NCBI RefSeq assembly: GCF_964204645.1
Contig: NC_134025.1
Coordinates: forward strand, 30,410,001-30,474,000
From: Tubulanus polymorphus
Lineage: Eukaryota > Nemertea > Palaeonemertea > Tubulaniformes > Tubulanidae
Direction: 5' to 3'
DNA length: 64,000 nt
A program made the translations under genes and the position numbers. Shown here one piece after another: positions 11,264-24,020 of this stretch (positions within the stretch are counted from its first letter, which is position 1; each line of letters begins with the position of its first letter). The notes beneath the pieces are model-generated. The model had not been told where the DNA came from, did no database searches, and saw nothing but the letters and a program-made list of their open reading frames with translations.

Positions 11264-14200
11264 ATTCAGCTCAATATTTAACTGAATCATTCACTGATAC
11301 CTTTTATTTATGATGTTTTGATAAATTTACAGCTTTTAGTCGCCCACAGTTGTCCATTATTTATGGAAAATGCTCAAAGACAAACTCCGTGTGATTGCGC
11401 TGAAAAATGCTCACATAACGCGATCGCTGTTTATCTCGAGTCTAAGATGGTTTTCTCGGTAAGTTTTACTTTGTAATGAAATTTAGCGATGAACCAAGTT
11501 TTTATGATGTTTTACGAATTGTCTTTTATTTGAAGAACGAAGGAAACACAGAAACAGAAGAGGATTTACAAACTGTTATGCAGGCAATTCAAGATTCAGA
11601 GGTAACTGACACTAAACTGAACGCTGATTAAATCTATTAAACCACATATAAATAGTGTAGGGGATGAAATGAAATCAAATAAGATTGAAATTAAGATGAA
11701 ATTTGACTCAAGTTTTATTTTTTAAACACCCTCAACCCGCTAAGCGCCTCGTAGGGCATTATAAGCGGGTACGATGTTTCTTTTTCCCAAAAGGGGAGAG
11801 ACCAGAGAAGAACCCTCGACCAAGAAACTGTCGCCACCAGGGTTTGAACCCATAAACCCTGGATTGACAAGACCAGTGACCGGTGGCTTAAACCACTTGG
11901 CCACTGCGCCTCTCTTTTGCCTATTTGACTCAAGTGATTAAAGATATTGGATTCAGAGTCAAACTTAACCAATGACTGTGATATATCTATGGAATCATTT
12001 CTCACAGGCTTACAGCGGATTAAGAGCTCAAGATCTACAGGAATCTAAAGATCAGTTACTAGTCGAAACGTCCGATATGTTACGAGTTCCTTTATTCACA
12101 GCGGAGGCTTTACTGAGAAACCATGGTACGTGTGAGCGTGGCGTTATATTGAGAATATTTAATACCGCGGATGATTCCATGTTTACGTCTTTTATATATT
12201 TATTAGAATGGTCTCGTGAAATGTTACTGGAAGCGTGGATGGAAGATCCGATAGAATGTTGTAATAAATGTGGAGTGACACCTCCTGCAAGTGTTCATCA
12301 GGAACTGAAACCTACTGATAGTCATACAATAAGAACGGCTACAACATCAGCAGCAGCATCTCGACTCGAGAATTCATCATCCCGATGGCAAACTCAAATT
12401 GATGTTATAGTAAGTACAATGAACCATTGATTAAATGTTATTTTTGTTTTACTTATTATAGTGAAATGTGCAATATTAATATGATATGGTCGATTATCCG
12501 AAGGTTGGCTTACAAGTCACTGTTATTACAGAAATTAGTTGGATTGCTAATCACAGTTCTTTTCTGAGTCATTGAATGTAAATTTACTGTAGTTGATATA
12601 AGTAGAATTAATCATTTGTATTCAAAATCTGCAGTTGTCAAACTGATGATTATATAGTACAGCATAACTACACTGTTAATCATTGAACTTCACAGAATCA
12701 TCTGATTGATAATGAATGGAATGTTTGTGTATTTACAGTGCGATATTTGCGCGTGTTTAATTCCCGGTAATGAAGATGAAGTACCGATGACTTGCGACCA
12801 TCAATTCTGTAGAGATTGTTGGCAACGGTTAGAACCAAACAATAACTGAAAATCAATATCAATTGATTTCTGTATTGATTGATTGAATGTTGCGTAATAT
12901 TTTTAGGTATTTACACGTAAAGATTCAAGAAGGTGAAGCTCACAATATAACGTGCCCGGCTTATCAGTGCAGTAAACTAGTACCGGTAGAAATCATTGAG
13001 AATTTAGTATCTAGAGATATGGCTCGTAGATATCTACAATTTGATATTAAGGTTTGTCATTCTCAGCTGAATTTGAACGCGTTGACGCTTTGCATATTTT
13101 AAGTTTTCAAGGGTAATTTTGAAGATGCTTTAATCAATTGTCTTGATGTTACATGTGTGATATCCCTCTAGGTCCCATGATCATAGTAAAATATGATTTA
13201 TCAGCAACAAGGATGGGTGTCTTGTGGCCTTTTTGTCAAAAGGTCCAAATTCTGTCACCTGTAGCTTCTTGGTTTGAATTCAATTTTTGTACATCTGTAT
13301 TCATATAAACCGATGATTTCAGGCATTTGTTGAAAGTAATCCAAATATAAAATGGTGTCCGTATCCTGGTTGCGGACGAGCGGTGCGTTTACCCGAATCA
13401 GAAGTTGTATCTCCTACTGTAGCTACAGCTCGACAGCGGATCAATCTACACGATACGTCTCACGCTGTAGATTGTGGAAACGGTCATTATTTCTGTTGGT
13501 GAGTGGAAATAAAACGCTCATATTTCGGACCACGATACGATAGAGCTGATCAATGATAGGTGTATGTTTATATTTAATAGGGAATGTTTAGGTGAAGCTC
13601 ACGAACCTGCGAGTTGCGAAAACTGGAAACTTTGGTTTGAAAAAGCAGCAGAAATAAAACCTGAAGAACGTAAGAGATTCATCTTTTATGTTTAAACATG
13701 ATTTATTTTGATGCTATTTGTAAAAAGACGATGATCCTTGTTTATTACAGTAAATAATACTGAAGTAGAAACAGAACTGGCTGCTAATTTCCTGTGGCTC
13801 GTCACTAACTCGAAGGGTTGTCCTAACTGTAAATCACCGATACAGAAGAATGAGGGATGTAATCATATGAAATGCTCAAAGGTTTGTTGTCCTTACTTCA
13901 TTTCTTTCATCATTCTTTCATTTCAAAATGAATTCCTAAAACTGTTATTACAGTAGAATGCACTTTCCTCATATTTCGTCAGTACATGTATAACAATTTG
14001 CCGTCATCACATTTTGACACTTTCAGCACGTGTTTATTCGAAGCGATCAGCTCCGTGGTAGTTATTTCTTTCATTTCTATTTTCTCACAGTGTAAACATG
14101 ATTTCTGTTGGGTTTGTTTGGAGGCGTGGAAGAAGCACAGTTCCGCGACGGGTGGATATTTCCGCTGTAATCGTTACGAGGTCGTGAAGAAAGTGGAAGA

Positions 14201-17200
14201 ATCCACCGACGGTTTGAAAGCTGAAGCCGAAGAACGCAACAAAAAAATGCAAGAACTCAATCGCTTCATGCATTATTATACACGGTTTAAAAATCATGAA
14301 CACAGTTTTAAGGTAAAGCTTGAATGAATAGATGAGATTTATCCATACATTCAGTCGTACATGTAATTATTAATGTTTTGGTTTTATAGTTAGAGGAACC
14401 ACTGTTGAGTACAGCGAAGGAGAAAATGATGATTTTAGCCCGAGCTGTAACAGATCAAGGTAAAGAGACATTCACAAAATCAGGGAATTCTGTCTCTTTT
14501 CTTATAAAATCAGGGAATTTGAATTTTTGATATCGTGTTGTTTTTGCTGGTTATGACTGGCACAATGAACCTCTTGAAAAGAAACAGCCCCCATTCCCTG
14601 ATCCATAAAAACCCTGTTAAATCTAGCTGATATATGTAAATTGATTTTTGAATACTCAGAAACAGCGAATGATGAAACTAAGTTTGTAGAAGATGCAGTT
14701 CATCAACTCTTACGAGGACGACGTGTTCTGAAATGTAGCTACGTTTACGGTTATTATCTGGATGATTCCGGTTATAAACGAACTATATTTGAATTCATGC
14801 AGGTAATTACCGCTCCCTTCCTAAATCAGTAGCGTCTGATGTGTGTAACTCACCGAGTTAAGAATCGGGAGAATAGAAGGTTTATCCAAATAAGTTTGAA
14901 TGAGATACATCCAGTTGACTAGTACCGAGAAGGAATCTACCGTATTTTCATGAATCTTTTTCAAAATTTGAGAAATGTTCGAATGTATTTTAAAGAGATG
15001 ATGATGATGATGATGATGTTTACTATTTTCAGACGGAACTCGAAGAATGTCTAGAGAACCTCTCGCAGATGGTCGCCCGTCCATATCTACGAACACCTCG
15101 CGGTCGTATCATTCAACAATCGCATCTCGTACAACGTAAACGCCACGAATTCGTCACGGCGATCAATAAAGGATTGATTCCTCCCGATTCGTCGCCGAAC
15201 TTTCGTAAAAAGCGGCGTAAAACTTTAGACGTAAGTAGATAATTACGCGTCACATACTGTCTCCTCACTCCGGTGTCTGCGGGTTTTTTTCATTGTAATG
15301 TTGTTTATTCAGGAGGATATTCTGCGCAGTTTAAATCTTGATCCATCCCTTTTACATCAGGTAATAAAATCTGGACCGTCGAGAATTGAGGAGAATATTC
15401 CTGCTGAAGTGATAGTTCTAGTCGTACAGTTAATCTCGTGTAGAAGTCGTCATCGTTGGCATCCAATTCATGATTTCATGTCTTATTTTTCTGATTCTAT
15501 ACAAATTTTTGCCAGTTTGTCCGATATTTACTGTAAATTCAATCGGAAATAAGAAATTTGGACTCAAAAGTAGAGACAACTTCAGAATATTGTGATGATT
15601 TATCCGATGATGACTTAATGCGATTTGACTATACGATCAGATCCCAACCGCTTAATCCGCATTTCGATCTTATCCAGATATTATTCACGGTATACATCTG
15701 GACCCGGTCCCACAATTGTGAGAGTTAAACTCTGTGACTTTTAGTCCTTTAGTTCATTCGCAATGGGTTCAGTATGGTTGATTCAGATTTCTCATATAAA
15801 CTGACTCAGGTCCTGAATGATCCGGATTAAGCGGTTTTCACTGTTTTATCACCTTTCCATCAAATTCAAATTGTGTTCGAAAAAAAACGATGAAAATCAG
15901 ATGGTTGTTTTGTGTTGTATTTTCAGGATGATTTACGTAAAGCGTTGATGGCTTCGATGTCGGATATCGATCCTAATAATCCGTGGGTTAAAGATAAAGC
16001 GGGTCGACACACGAACGTAGCCGCGTTGCTCGACTGGCCCGACGACGACACCGACGAATCGGACGCGGAATCATCACCGAAGAATACGTGTAAAGAATCG
16101 GGAATTTGTTGTCGTCATAATTGTAAACGAACGCGAGCGGTGAATCCACGAACAGGAACCATTCACAATCACTGCAGTCTACGCTGTATGAGATTAGATA
16201 AACTAGAGAATAGAAATGAGAGCGATGGTAAGTTTTCAGGGTTAGAGGTATCAGGTAGTGTAGGTTGAGGGTATCAGAGGAGCATAGGTTGAGGGGTATC
16301 AGAGGAGCATGGCAAGGTATCTATAGCTATACATTTGGAACTGCAACTACAGTTATAATTCGGTGAAGTAATCACTGATTATCAGATCGTTTTAGATTCA
16401 GATTCCGGGGAAGTGATCACTGATTATCAGGTCGTTTTAGATTAAGATTCCGGTGAAGTGATCACTCAGATTCCGGTGAAGTGATCACTGATTATCAGAT
16501 CGTTTTAGATTCAGATTCCGGGGAAGTGATCACTGATTATCAGATCGTTTTAGATTCAGATTCCGGTGAAGTGATCACTGATTATCAGATCGTTTTAGAT
16601 TCAGATTCCGGTGAAGTGATCACTGATTATCAGATCGTTTTAGATTCAGATTCCGGGGAAGTGATCACTGATTATCAGATCGTTTTAGATTCAGATTCCG
16701 GGGAAGTGATCACTGATTATCAGATCGTTTTAGATTCAGATTCCGGGGAAGTGATCACTGATTATCAGATGGATTTATTACGTGCTCTGGAGATGTCTAG
16801 ACTACAGTATTTACGAGAGATGGGAGGAGTTACCGGACAACCATCGAATAAACCGTATGTCAATCATTCTTCTTACATCCTTTCAAACATCAAGAAACAG
16901 TTATTAAAAACTGTTTTATTTATTCGGAGATTTCTGTATGTTTTAGTTCTTGCTCATCGAACAATATTCAAGAATCTCACGAAGAATGCGCGAATAAGGA
17001 AACAATTGATGATGATGAAACAGCTGAAAATGAAGAGAACAGTTTACATTTAGAAGAGATTGATCTAGATCTACAAAGAGCAATCGAACTATCAAGAATT
17101 AGTGCTCAAGGTTAGTACGAGTACCGGGACTCTGATGTAGATTTCACTTTGAGTTGATGCTGATTAATTATTATTGATTGATTTATTAATAATTGATATA

Positions 17201-18579
17201 TGTAATTAATTCATTTCTATATTTTTATTTCTTTCTACTATACTTTATTTTCATCATAGTTTCTTCCTCATTGGAGACCTGTTTATCATAGTGTCTCCTA
17301 TATTTAAATGCTGATGCGTATTTTGTTTCTTTCAGAGGAAGAAAAACAGTTGAAACTCGCTATTCAGCTTTCATTACAAAACGACTCAACAGAAGAAGGA
17401 TGTTCTGGGAAAAGTGAACTACAATCATCTGGTAACGGTAGCAGCGGCAGCAGCAGCAACACTGATCAGCAGCAGCAGCAGCAGCAGCAGCTGCGTAAAA
17501 CATCGGAACCGTCTCGTAATATTCCCGATTGTTATTATTCGTCGTGTTACTCCACGATCGTTACTAAAGTGCCAAATAAAAGCGTCGAAGACTTGAACGA
17601 TGAGGACTACGAGAGACGTAGTCCGGATACCGGAGGAGATAAACTACTCGGAGCTGTAGGGGGCGCACCTGTCTGTAATTTCGATCCGTCGCCGTCTCAT
17701 CGACCGTCGGTATGCGAACCTCCGCCGGGATTGTTGGAGACGACGTTCACGCCGTCGAGACTCGGTAGTTCACAGTTCGGACCGATTAAAGACCTCGCTG
17801 TTACAAATATCGCGTCATCCGACCGCGACAAAACCGAGGAATTCAAAACGAAAAAATTTAAAGAACTTTTCACGAAAAAAGGCGGAGAGCACCACCATCG
17901 AACGGCGGATAGTAAAACTACGAAAGAATCAACGACCGATATAAAATTCGACGCGACCAAATTAGATCGGTTAGTTATCGAAACGGAGTATCATCTGAGA
18001 CCGAATCAGAAATCACCGACGACCTCGACGGGTCAGAGGTCGCCGATATCGCCGTGTCAGAGGTCGCCGCGAGCGTCGTCGTGCGCCGCCGAACAGTCGC
18101 AGTCGAATCAACTATTTGTCCGTCGTCATAAAACGTCGTCGAGCGATTCGAGCGCTAAAATCCGGCGTCGTCACTCGTCGGGTCCGAGCGATGAGAAGAG
18201 ATCGTCGCGACAGAAAACGTCGCGCGCTGTCCGCTATTCCGATCAGATCGATTCGTCGTCGGGGGCAACGCGTAAACATTCACGACCTCGCGAGAAGAAG
18301 TGTTACTCGTACACTGGAACGGAAACCAGCAGCGACGTGTGGATCCCGCGCATCGACGTCGATATAACTCCTCCCACAACGACAACGAGCTGTCAATCAA
18401 ACCTGGAAACGATGTTGAAGAAGTTGATCATACCGAGCGAAGACGAAGACACAAACGACGACGTTTTTTCAGATTCGAACGAACGACCCGTAAATTCAAA
18501 ACGAGACAAGAAAAAAAACGGCGATGATTCGTCGGAGGATGATGAAAATAAAACGACGTCCAGCGCCGTCTACGTGTGA
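10168..18579 (+). CDS. ANKIB1: ANKIB1, ankyrin-repeat and IBR-domain RBR-type E3 ubiquitin ligase
   Basis: Twenty-one exons: 10168-10355, 10809-11031, 11106-11162, 11333-11458, 11536-11601, 12008-12125, 12207-12409, 12739-12827, 12907-13051, 13323-13498, 13581-13669, 13751-13881, 14091-14312, 14390-14459, 14660-14802, 15033-15230, 15313-15360, 15927-16227, 16734-16854, 16947-17110 and 17336-18579. They sum to 4122 nt, 1373 aa. The protein starts [10 protein letters not shown], an N-myristoylation-like start as in the vertebrate protein, followed by ankyrin repeats (to about 198). RING1 begins CDICACL (328), then IBR and RING2 ([19 protein letters not shown]). The expected catalytic cysteine is C530. 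An Ariadne-type helical region and three UIM-like segments follow (about 877-890, 945-958 and 960-976), the last two in exons 20-21. The C-terminal exon has a Gln run and a long Ser/Arg-rich tail, making it longer than my recollection of human ANKIB1 (about 1090 aa). The acceptor of exon 19 lies inside a minisatellite, so its exact start is uncertain in 45-nt steps. Confidence 0.95.
10441..10646 (+). mobile_element. tRNA-derived SINE
   Basis: In ANKIB1 intron 1. The tRNA-like head has an A-box region (tggcgtggtggataaggtg) and a B box (gggttcgaatcc). A ~100-bp unrelated body ends in a short-repeat tail of the unit gaacta, four copies. This architecture (tRNA head, body, simple-repeat tail) is diagnostic of SINEs. 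Target duplications were not clear. Confidence 0.75.
11173..11263 (+). repeat. (GCT)n / CTG trinucleotide repeat, ~30 uninterrupted units
   Basis: A pure run of about 91 bp starts ten bases after the exon 3 donor of ANKIB1 (exon ends 11162). The transcribed strand reads CUG, so the pre-mRNA carries a (CUG)30 hairpin beside a 5' splice site. No interruptions were seen. Confidence 0.97.
11714..11922 (-). mobile_element. tRNA-derived SINE with target-site duplication
   Basis: On the minus strand the head reads ggcgcagtggccaagtggtt, a type II (Ser/Leu-like) tRNA start, with a B-box region gggttcaaaccctgg. A ~100-bp body ends in an A-rich 3' tail at 11714-11726. The element is flanked by perfect 13-bp direct repeats atttgactcaagt (11701-11713 and 11923-11935), direct evidence of retroposition. 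It lies in ANKIB1 intron 5, antisense to the gene. Confidence 0.88.
14480..14620. mobile_element. Dispersed element, atcagggaat family (copy 2)
   Basis: In ANKIB1 intron 14. It shares aaaatcagggaatttgaatt, tggcacaatgaacctctt and attccctgatc...aaccctgtta with 58918-59092 and, in reverse, 4445-4690. It is non-coding and its ends are approximate. Confidence 0.55.
16241..16311 (+). repeat. Short tandem repeat next to the exon 18 donor
   Basis: Two to three copies of a ~28-bp unit containing ggtatcagaggagcat begin about 13 bp after the ANKIB1 exon 18 donor (exon ends 16227). Confidence 0.7.
16374..16768 (+). repeat. 45-bp minisatellite carrying repeated in-frame 3' splice sites of ANKIB1 exon 19
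   Basis: Each complete unit contains tcagatcgttttag followed by attcagattccgg and gaagtgatcactgattatc. An acceptor after gttttag supplies the two bases needed by the phase-1 donor at 16227 and reads into the UIM exon. The same acceptor recurs at exon starts 16509, 16554, 16599, 16644, 16689 and 16734. All are spaced 45 nt, so every choice keeps frame and adds 15-residue units ([15 protein letters not shown]). The first two units are not productive: one carries an in-frame taa and the next is truncated. Confidence 0.9.
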
Positions 18580-19794
18580 CCTTCACATATCAATTAATAA
18601 TAGTACGGTTAACCTCACCTTAACTCGGACATACCAGCAGCCTCCGATATTCGGCAAATCATGTCTCTCGGGGAACTCTGATTTATCTTTAGGGTTCTTA
18701 AATCTAGTGCAATTTTTATCCATTATTTGTAAAATTTGAGAAAGTATGAATTGATTTCAATTGAATGTCAAAAGAAATCCGGCATTTTTGTCCTCATAAA
18801 CGCTAGCGACACCTGGTGCTTCCTCGCTTGCCACAGTCAAACGTAGAGTCACCACTTGTCCTCATTTACTAAGGGTAAGTCATCGACGTAATGATTGTCC
18901 GAACTATGATGACTTAAGACTGAGTTTGACTGTATTTTGTTATTGTGGAAGTAGTTGGCCATGTCCCTGAGTAAAGATTGCTAGTTGGCCATGTCCCTGA
19001 GTTAGTTGGCCATGTCCCTGAGTTCAGGCGATGTTTACTGTAAATAGCATTAATCGAGAGTTATAATGTTCTTCTTGAACTAAAAAAAGAAATAGCTTAG
19101 ATATTATATTGCCATTATTGTACGGAGGAATTGTTGTTTGATTTCTAAAGGATTTATTAAAAGGCAGGACATTTTTTTGTGGCCCAATTTTGTGGTTGGT
19201 GTACTGGTGTATTGATCATCTGTTGTGGCTTCAACTAATGTTATACATTTCTATTTATACATTGTAAACCTATGCTATGAATGTGTATATAATTTGAATT
19301 TGAAGGTGCCATCATTTAATTCAACTGATTTAGATCATGTACAATCAATTAATCAATCATTGTCAGGGTGCAGTTCTATAAAAAAAAATTTAAGCTCGAA
19401 GGGTTCATAGATTCTGTGAAAGTCATGAAATGGGTCAATTCAAGGCCTTGAAAGTCATAGAATGGCCTCTAAAATCCTTGAATTATGGCCATTGTCCTTG
19501 AATGGTGTCTGCCTTACTGCAACAATACATTTTGAAGCTTTTGATCACATAAAATCTATTGTATAGGCCTACATTATACCAGATCTGACTATTGTATTAT
19601 TTGGTCTAGTCAGGGAGGCGGAACCTCCCTGGTCTAGTACACTAGTCTGGTAAGAATGACAGTCAGTGGAGAACAGGGTTGAGAACATGTCCTGACACTT
19701 GATTGACAGACAGTATTTATTAACAGTTAAAACAGATCGAATGGGCTCATGGAATAAGGTCAAAAAGGTCCTTGAGAGTCATGGAATGGGACTG

Positions 19795-19922
19795 GTCATG
19801 TAGGCTATAAACCCTTAAAACTATTAGGTTTGAATAGTAAGCCTCATTGAAAACATGAAGTAACCAATAGCAGCTAATCCAAAGATTTTAGATAAACTTT
19901 TTCATAAAACTGGGCCCTGGTT
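19795..19922. mobile_element. Short palindromic element, cagtttcac family
   Basis: The right end reads ttcataaaactgggccctgg. The interior tcattgaaaacatgaagtaac matches the element at 29711-29842 closely, so the two belong to one subfamily. The left end is degraded. Confidence 0.6.
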
Positions 19923-19989
19923 TCATCCATCATTGAATGCATTAGTGTATCTGGAAAAATCAAAAATCCTTCTTTTGCAGTGTGTTGAT

Positions 19990-19995
19990 AATAAA
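19990..19995 (+). terminator. Candidate polyadenylation signal for ANKIB1
   Basis: The first AATAAA downstream of the ANKIB1 stop, about 1.4 kb away. Further copies are at 20350-20355 and 20391-20396. Which one is used cannot be told. Confidence 0.35.
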
Positions 19996-20156
19996 TCTAG
20001 CGGTAGATCCAGTTTCATGGTTTCGCGGCTACAGTTTACTCAACATTGAAAATGAACACGAGTCATATTTAATGTAGGGATTCAATATGTGGGACTGGAT
20101 CCTGCATTACGGTATCTGATACATGTATCATATATTTTGTATACATTTTAAAATTG

Positions 20157-20248
20157 CTCGGAACCCGGTTCCACAGTTCTGAGTTCAATTTCAACTCTCA
20201 GATATTCTAGAGTCAAACTTCAACTTAAACTATGGAACCGGCTACTGA
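20157..20248. mobile_element. Short palindromic element, cagttccac family
   Basis: Ends ggaacccggttccacagttc and taaactatggaaccggctac are inverted repeats around a ~50-bp core. The termini match 30229-30342. Confidence 0.65.
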
Positions 20249-20870
20249 TTTATATTCTATGATCCACGCTGCCCGTTTATACATTCGTTTCATACCACGC
20301 TTTCATTTTGCTTCAAATTATCTTATTTCACCGCTGCAAATTCGGCACGAATAAATCTGTGCAGTTCTCGAGAAGAAATTTCACTTCATAAATAAAACAC
20401 TATTTTAAAGATTTCCTCTATATATTTATCTATTTGTAATAAATGATGCTTAACTTCTCAATACTTAAAAAACATCCGATAAAAGCCTTTTCTCTACTTG
20501 AAATCTGCTCTTTTCTGATCTGAATCAAGAGATTATATTCTTATAAAATGCCGTGCATCACTTTGTCTATTATAAATTGTTTGGTGTTTTTTGAAACTGC
20601 TGCTGCTGCTGTTTTGCCTTGCTATTGTTTTGTATTTTTCTATAGCTCGTCGTCGTAAAATTTGCACACAGTTATTTGAATACTTTATCACTATAACTAA
20701 TATATAAATATATATATATATATATAGGTATTAGTACTATGTAACGGTATTGTCTGCATGTGTTAACAAGACGTTAAACCTTTGCTACTACTGGGTGGTT
20801 TATCTGGTAAAATATCTTAACTTTCTGCTCATATACAGCTGGATTGGAGAACAATGCAAAAATTTACATC

Positions 20871-20990
20871 AGGGGCCAGTGCAGTCAGGTCTTAGATTAA
20901 AAACCAGCCTAAGAACATCTTGGTCGGTTCTATAGCCAACATAACAACTTCAGAACAGTAAGTCATGACTGTGTAATTGGACCCTGTAAT
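20871..20990. mobile_element. Short palindromic element, ggccagt family
   Basis: It starts caggggccagtgcagtc and ends gactgtgtaattggaccctg, an imperfect inverted pair. The interior is rich in taagaac/gttcta blocks like the copies at 3162-3271 and 31670-31850. Confidence 0.55.
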
Positions 20991-21042
20991 ATTAATTGAA
21001 ATTAGAAAAGTAACGCAATACTGAGTTTGACACTGTCACAGT

Positions 21043-21135
21043 TTAAGATTCTAAACCCAGTTCCTTGGTTCTGGGTTTAAGTCAACAAATGCGGGTTAGA
21101 ATAAGTTAATTTTCAAACTGTGGAACTGGGTGCTC
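21043..21135. mobile_element. Short palindromic element, cagttcc family
   Basis: Ends aaacccagttccttggttct and caaactgtggaactgggtgc form the inverted termini. It is about 90 bp. Confidence 0.6.
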
Positions 21136-23473
21136 TGGTGATTGAATGAGAGACAGTCATTTGTGGACTGGGTTCACTATATATACAATGAATTCACGAA
21201 GAAAAATAAAATCGGTAAATTCTGTGATCTAGAAAAAAAATATAGATAAACCAGGTACAGACAGATGGCTGATGTACTGAATATACTTGTTGTGTGACAA
21301 TAGATATTTCATTACTGTTTACTGTGTATTAGAGACATGCGTACATGTTTTATGAATTGTTGAATTATGATGTTGTTATAGTTACAGTAACTATGGTAAT
21401 ATAGTATTTGTCAGTATTACGTGCCCCCTCGTATAGTATATAGACACCAAATCAAACAAAGAATTAATTTATGGATGAAATTATTATTTATTACGAAATA
21501 AATGGATGAAATTCATTTTGGAGAATCTATTTTTAAATGTAATTTATCGAACTATGGTTTAATTGGAATAGATAAATATTTCCATTATGAGAATTATGTA
21601 GTAGTATTAAATGAGAATCATTTCGTGCATATGTGATGTCATAATGTGAATAAAAAGCCATCAAAAAATTTCTGAAAACATTTTTTCGTTTTTCTTTTCG
21701 ATGAAAGTGTCTCGAGAACCAGTACTGTGGATCAGTTACCGCTTGCAGTAATTCCCCTGTATTCTAAACTAGGACACAGTGTCCATTCTCTACAGCATCA
21801 GGATCGCAAATTTCCATGATAATGAAACGGATCATAAAAACAAGTAACACCTCATTTAATAACATAAATAACTTTATTTTGAAATTTTTGGATTGCCAAT
21901 GGATGTATATAGGTCCCATTATAACAAAATAATGGTGGTGAGAAAAAAGGCGAAACTATCCTTTACACAGTTTTGCCTTTAAGAGAAACACAACACATGC
22001 TCAAGGTAAAAACTTTTAATAGATTATTTACAAAATTAACAGAAATATCTTGGAAAGGACATGAAATACAGAAAAGTGTTTCATGTTTTTTGTTTTTAGT
22101 TACAGAGTTTAATGTGAAAAGTTCTATTATCATTGAAACTATATATAATAAGACGAAGCCAGCATCACACGATAAGAGAAAATACCAGTTTAAACTACCC
22201 TAAGTTCAGGCAGGTTATTTCACAATATAACAGTCCTAAATGGTTATATTAACCCTTTGGTTTCCAACCTCTATTGTTTTATAACCCTGTACTCTGCGAA
22301 ACCCACAAGAATTCTAACTTTCAAACACACAAATACCGGCGCTAGTTCTCTAGTATAAAAACAAATGTTTGAAATATCTGGATTCTCAATTTGTACGGTA
22401 GACAACTCGGTGTTTAACACATTATTTATAAAGATTGTAAATTCAGCCTAAAGTATGATAGAAGCAGAAGGATAGGGAAAGTTGAAACGTAGTAGAGAGC
22501 ACTCGGAGATGTAATTAGCAATCCAGAAATGTATACAAGGCATATTGCTACAAGAACAATCCTTTTTTTATTCAAAAATCAGTTGAAGGAAATTTTCATC
22601 AAAGCGCCACATTTTACGTAATGATATTAATATAAAACGACAGTCTGCGAGGAAATAACGATATTATTGTAATTATCGAATGATTAGTGAAAACGTGGCA
22701 AAATCTGATTCACAGTCTACAGAATAAAACAATGATCGATAAAATCATGTTGACTTACAACAATTCAAATGCAGTTCAGACAGACTATTATAGTATAAAG
22801 GGCAGTAGAAGTATTAGAAACGGAGTCTATTCGGAAAAAACGTGTTCTAACGCGAAGGAAAAGAAGAAACAATTTTCGAATATAAATTTCTGCAGTTCAA
22901 ACACATCGATCGCGTAATTATAATAAGCGTTTTTTTAAAGAGATATAATTATAGCTTTTTTTCTGTAGTAGTATACACACACACAAAGCATGGCACCATA
23001 TTAAAAACATTCGATGATGATCAATCTTTAGGATAGTAGATCACAAGAAATATTATTAATTCATTTATTTATTTATGTATGTATGTATACTGTGACTGAC
23101 TTAAAAACCTCTTATACATATATTCATTGATATTTATATATATATATATATAATGTATATAAAGGGCACTTTGTAGCCATATATTTAACATATATAGATG
23201 TTGCCATGTATATACAATATACATGATATTCATATATCCATATACATTTAAGAGATGGTTTTGTTTGATTATACAGAATATGTTTTCACTCATCGTAGAA
23301 AGTTCTGCGTTTTTTGACGAGCCGTTGTTAATACATGTACATGTGTAAAAACATGTGCATGTCAAAACTTGTCGTTTTCGTGTCGAGAACATTCAACAAT
23401 GGAATTTCGAGATGATATCTTATAAAGTAGAGAACATATTTATGATGACTATTAAAAAGCCAAAGATTGGCAT

Positions 23474-23504
<31 letters not shown>

Positions 23505-23744
23505 ACAATAATAATAATAATAAACATTATCACTATTACCATTATCATGCTGGATTATCACATTATAAGCTGCAAAAAGATGATCAAGTAAAACCACGAA
23601 GATGCAGCAATCAGCAAATATTTATCTACTATATTTAATGAAATAAATATCAATATATTACACTTTTTACTATTTACAAACAGGCATTTTTTCTCTGTGC
23701 AAAACGAGCACTAATTATAAGCATATTGTCTCAATCTAATGACC

Positions 23745-24020
23745 ACGAAACATTCAACTGACCGCAATACGTTCAACTGACCCCAATGCACGTTCAACTG
23801 ACCGCGATATGTTCAACTGACCCCAATGCACGTTCAACTGACCGCGATATGTTCAACTGACCCCAATGCACGTTCAACTGACCGCAATACGTTAAACTGA
23901 CCCCAATGCACGTTCAACTGACCGCAATACGTTTAACTGACCCCAATGCACGTTCAAATGACCGCAATACGTTCAACTGACCCCAATGCACGTTCAACTG
24001 ACCACACTATGTTCAAATGA
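23745..24020. repeat. 40-bp minisatellite, about 7 copies
   Basis: A compound unit alternates cgttcaactgaccccaatgca (21 bp as a phrase) with a 19-bp cgttcaactgaccgcaata variant, so the higher-order period is 40 bp. The internal half-units show the array grew from a ~20-bp repeat. Confidence 0.92.

Noticed and set aside
17414-17596. Alanine/serine-rich small frame
   Set aside because: Other-frame reading of the CAG/Gln run in ANKIB1 exon 21.
22687-22917. 76-codon plus-strand frame
   Set aside because: AT-rich, no homology recognised, no flanking splice signals.
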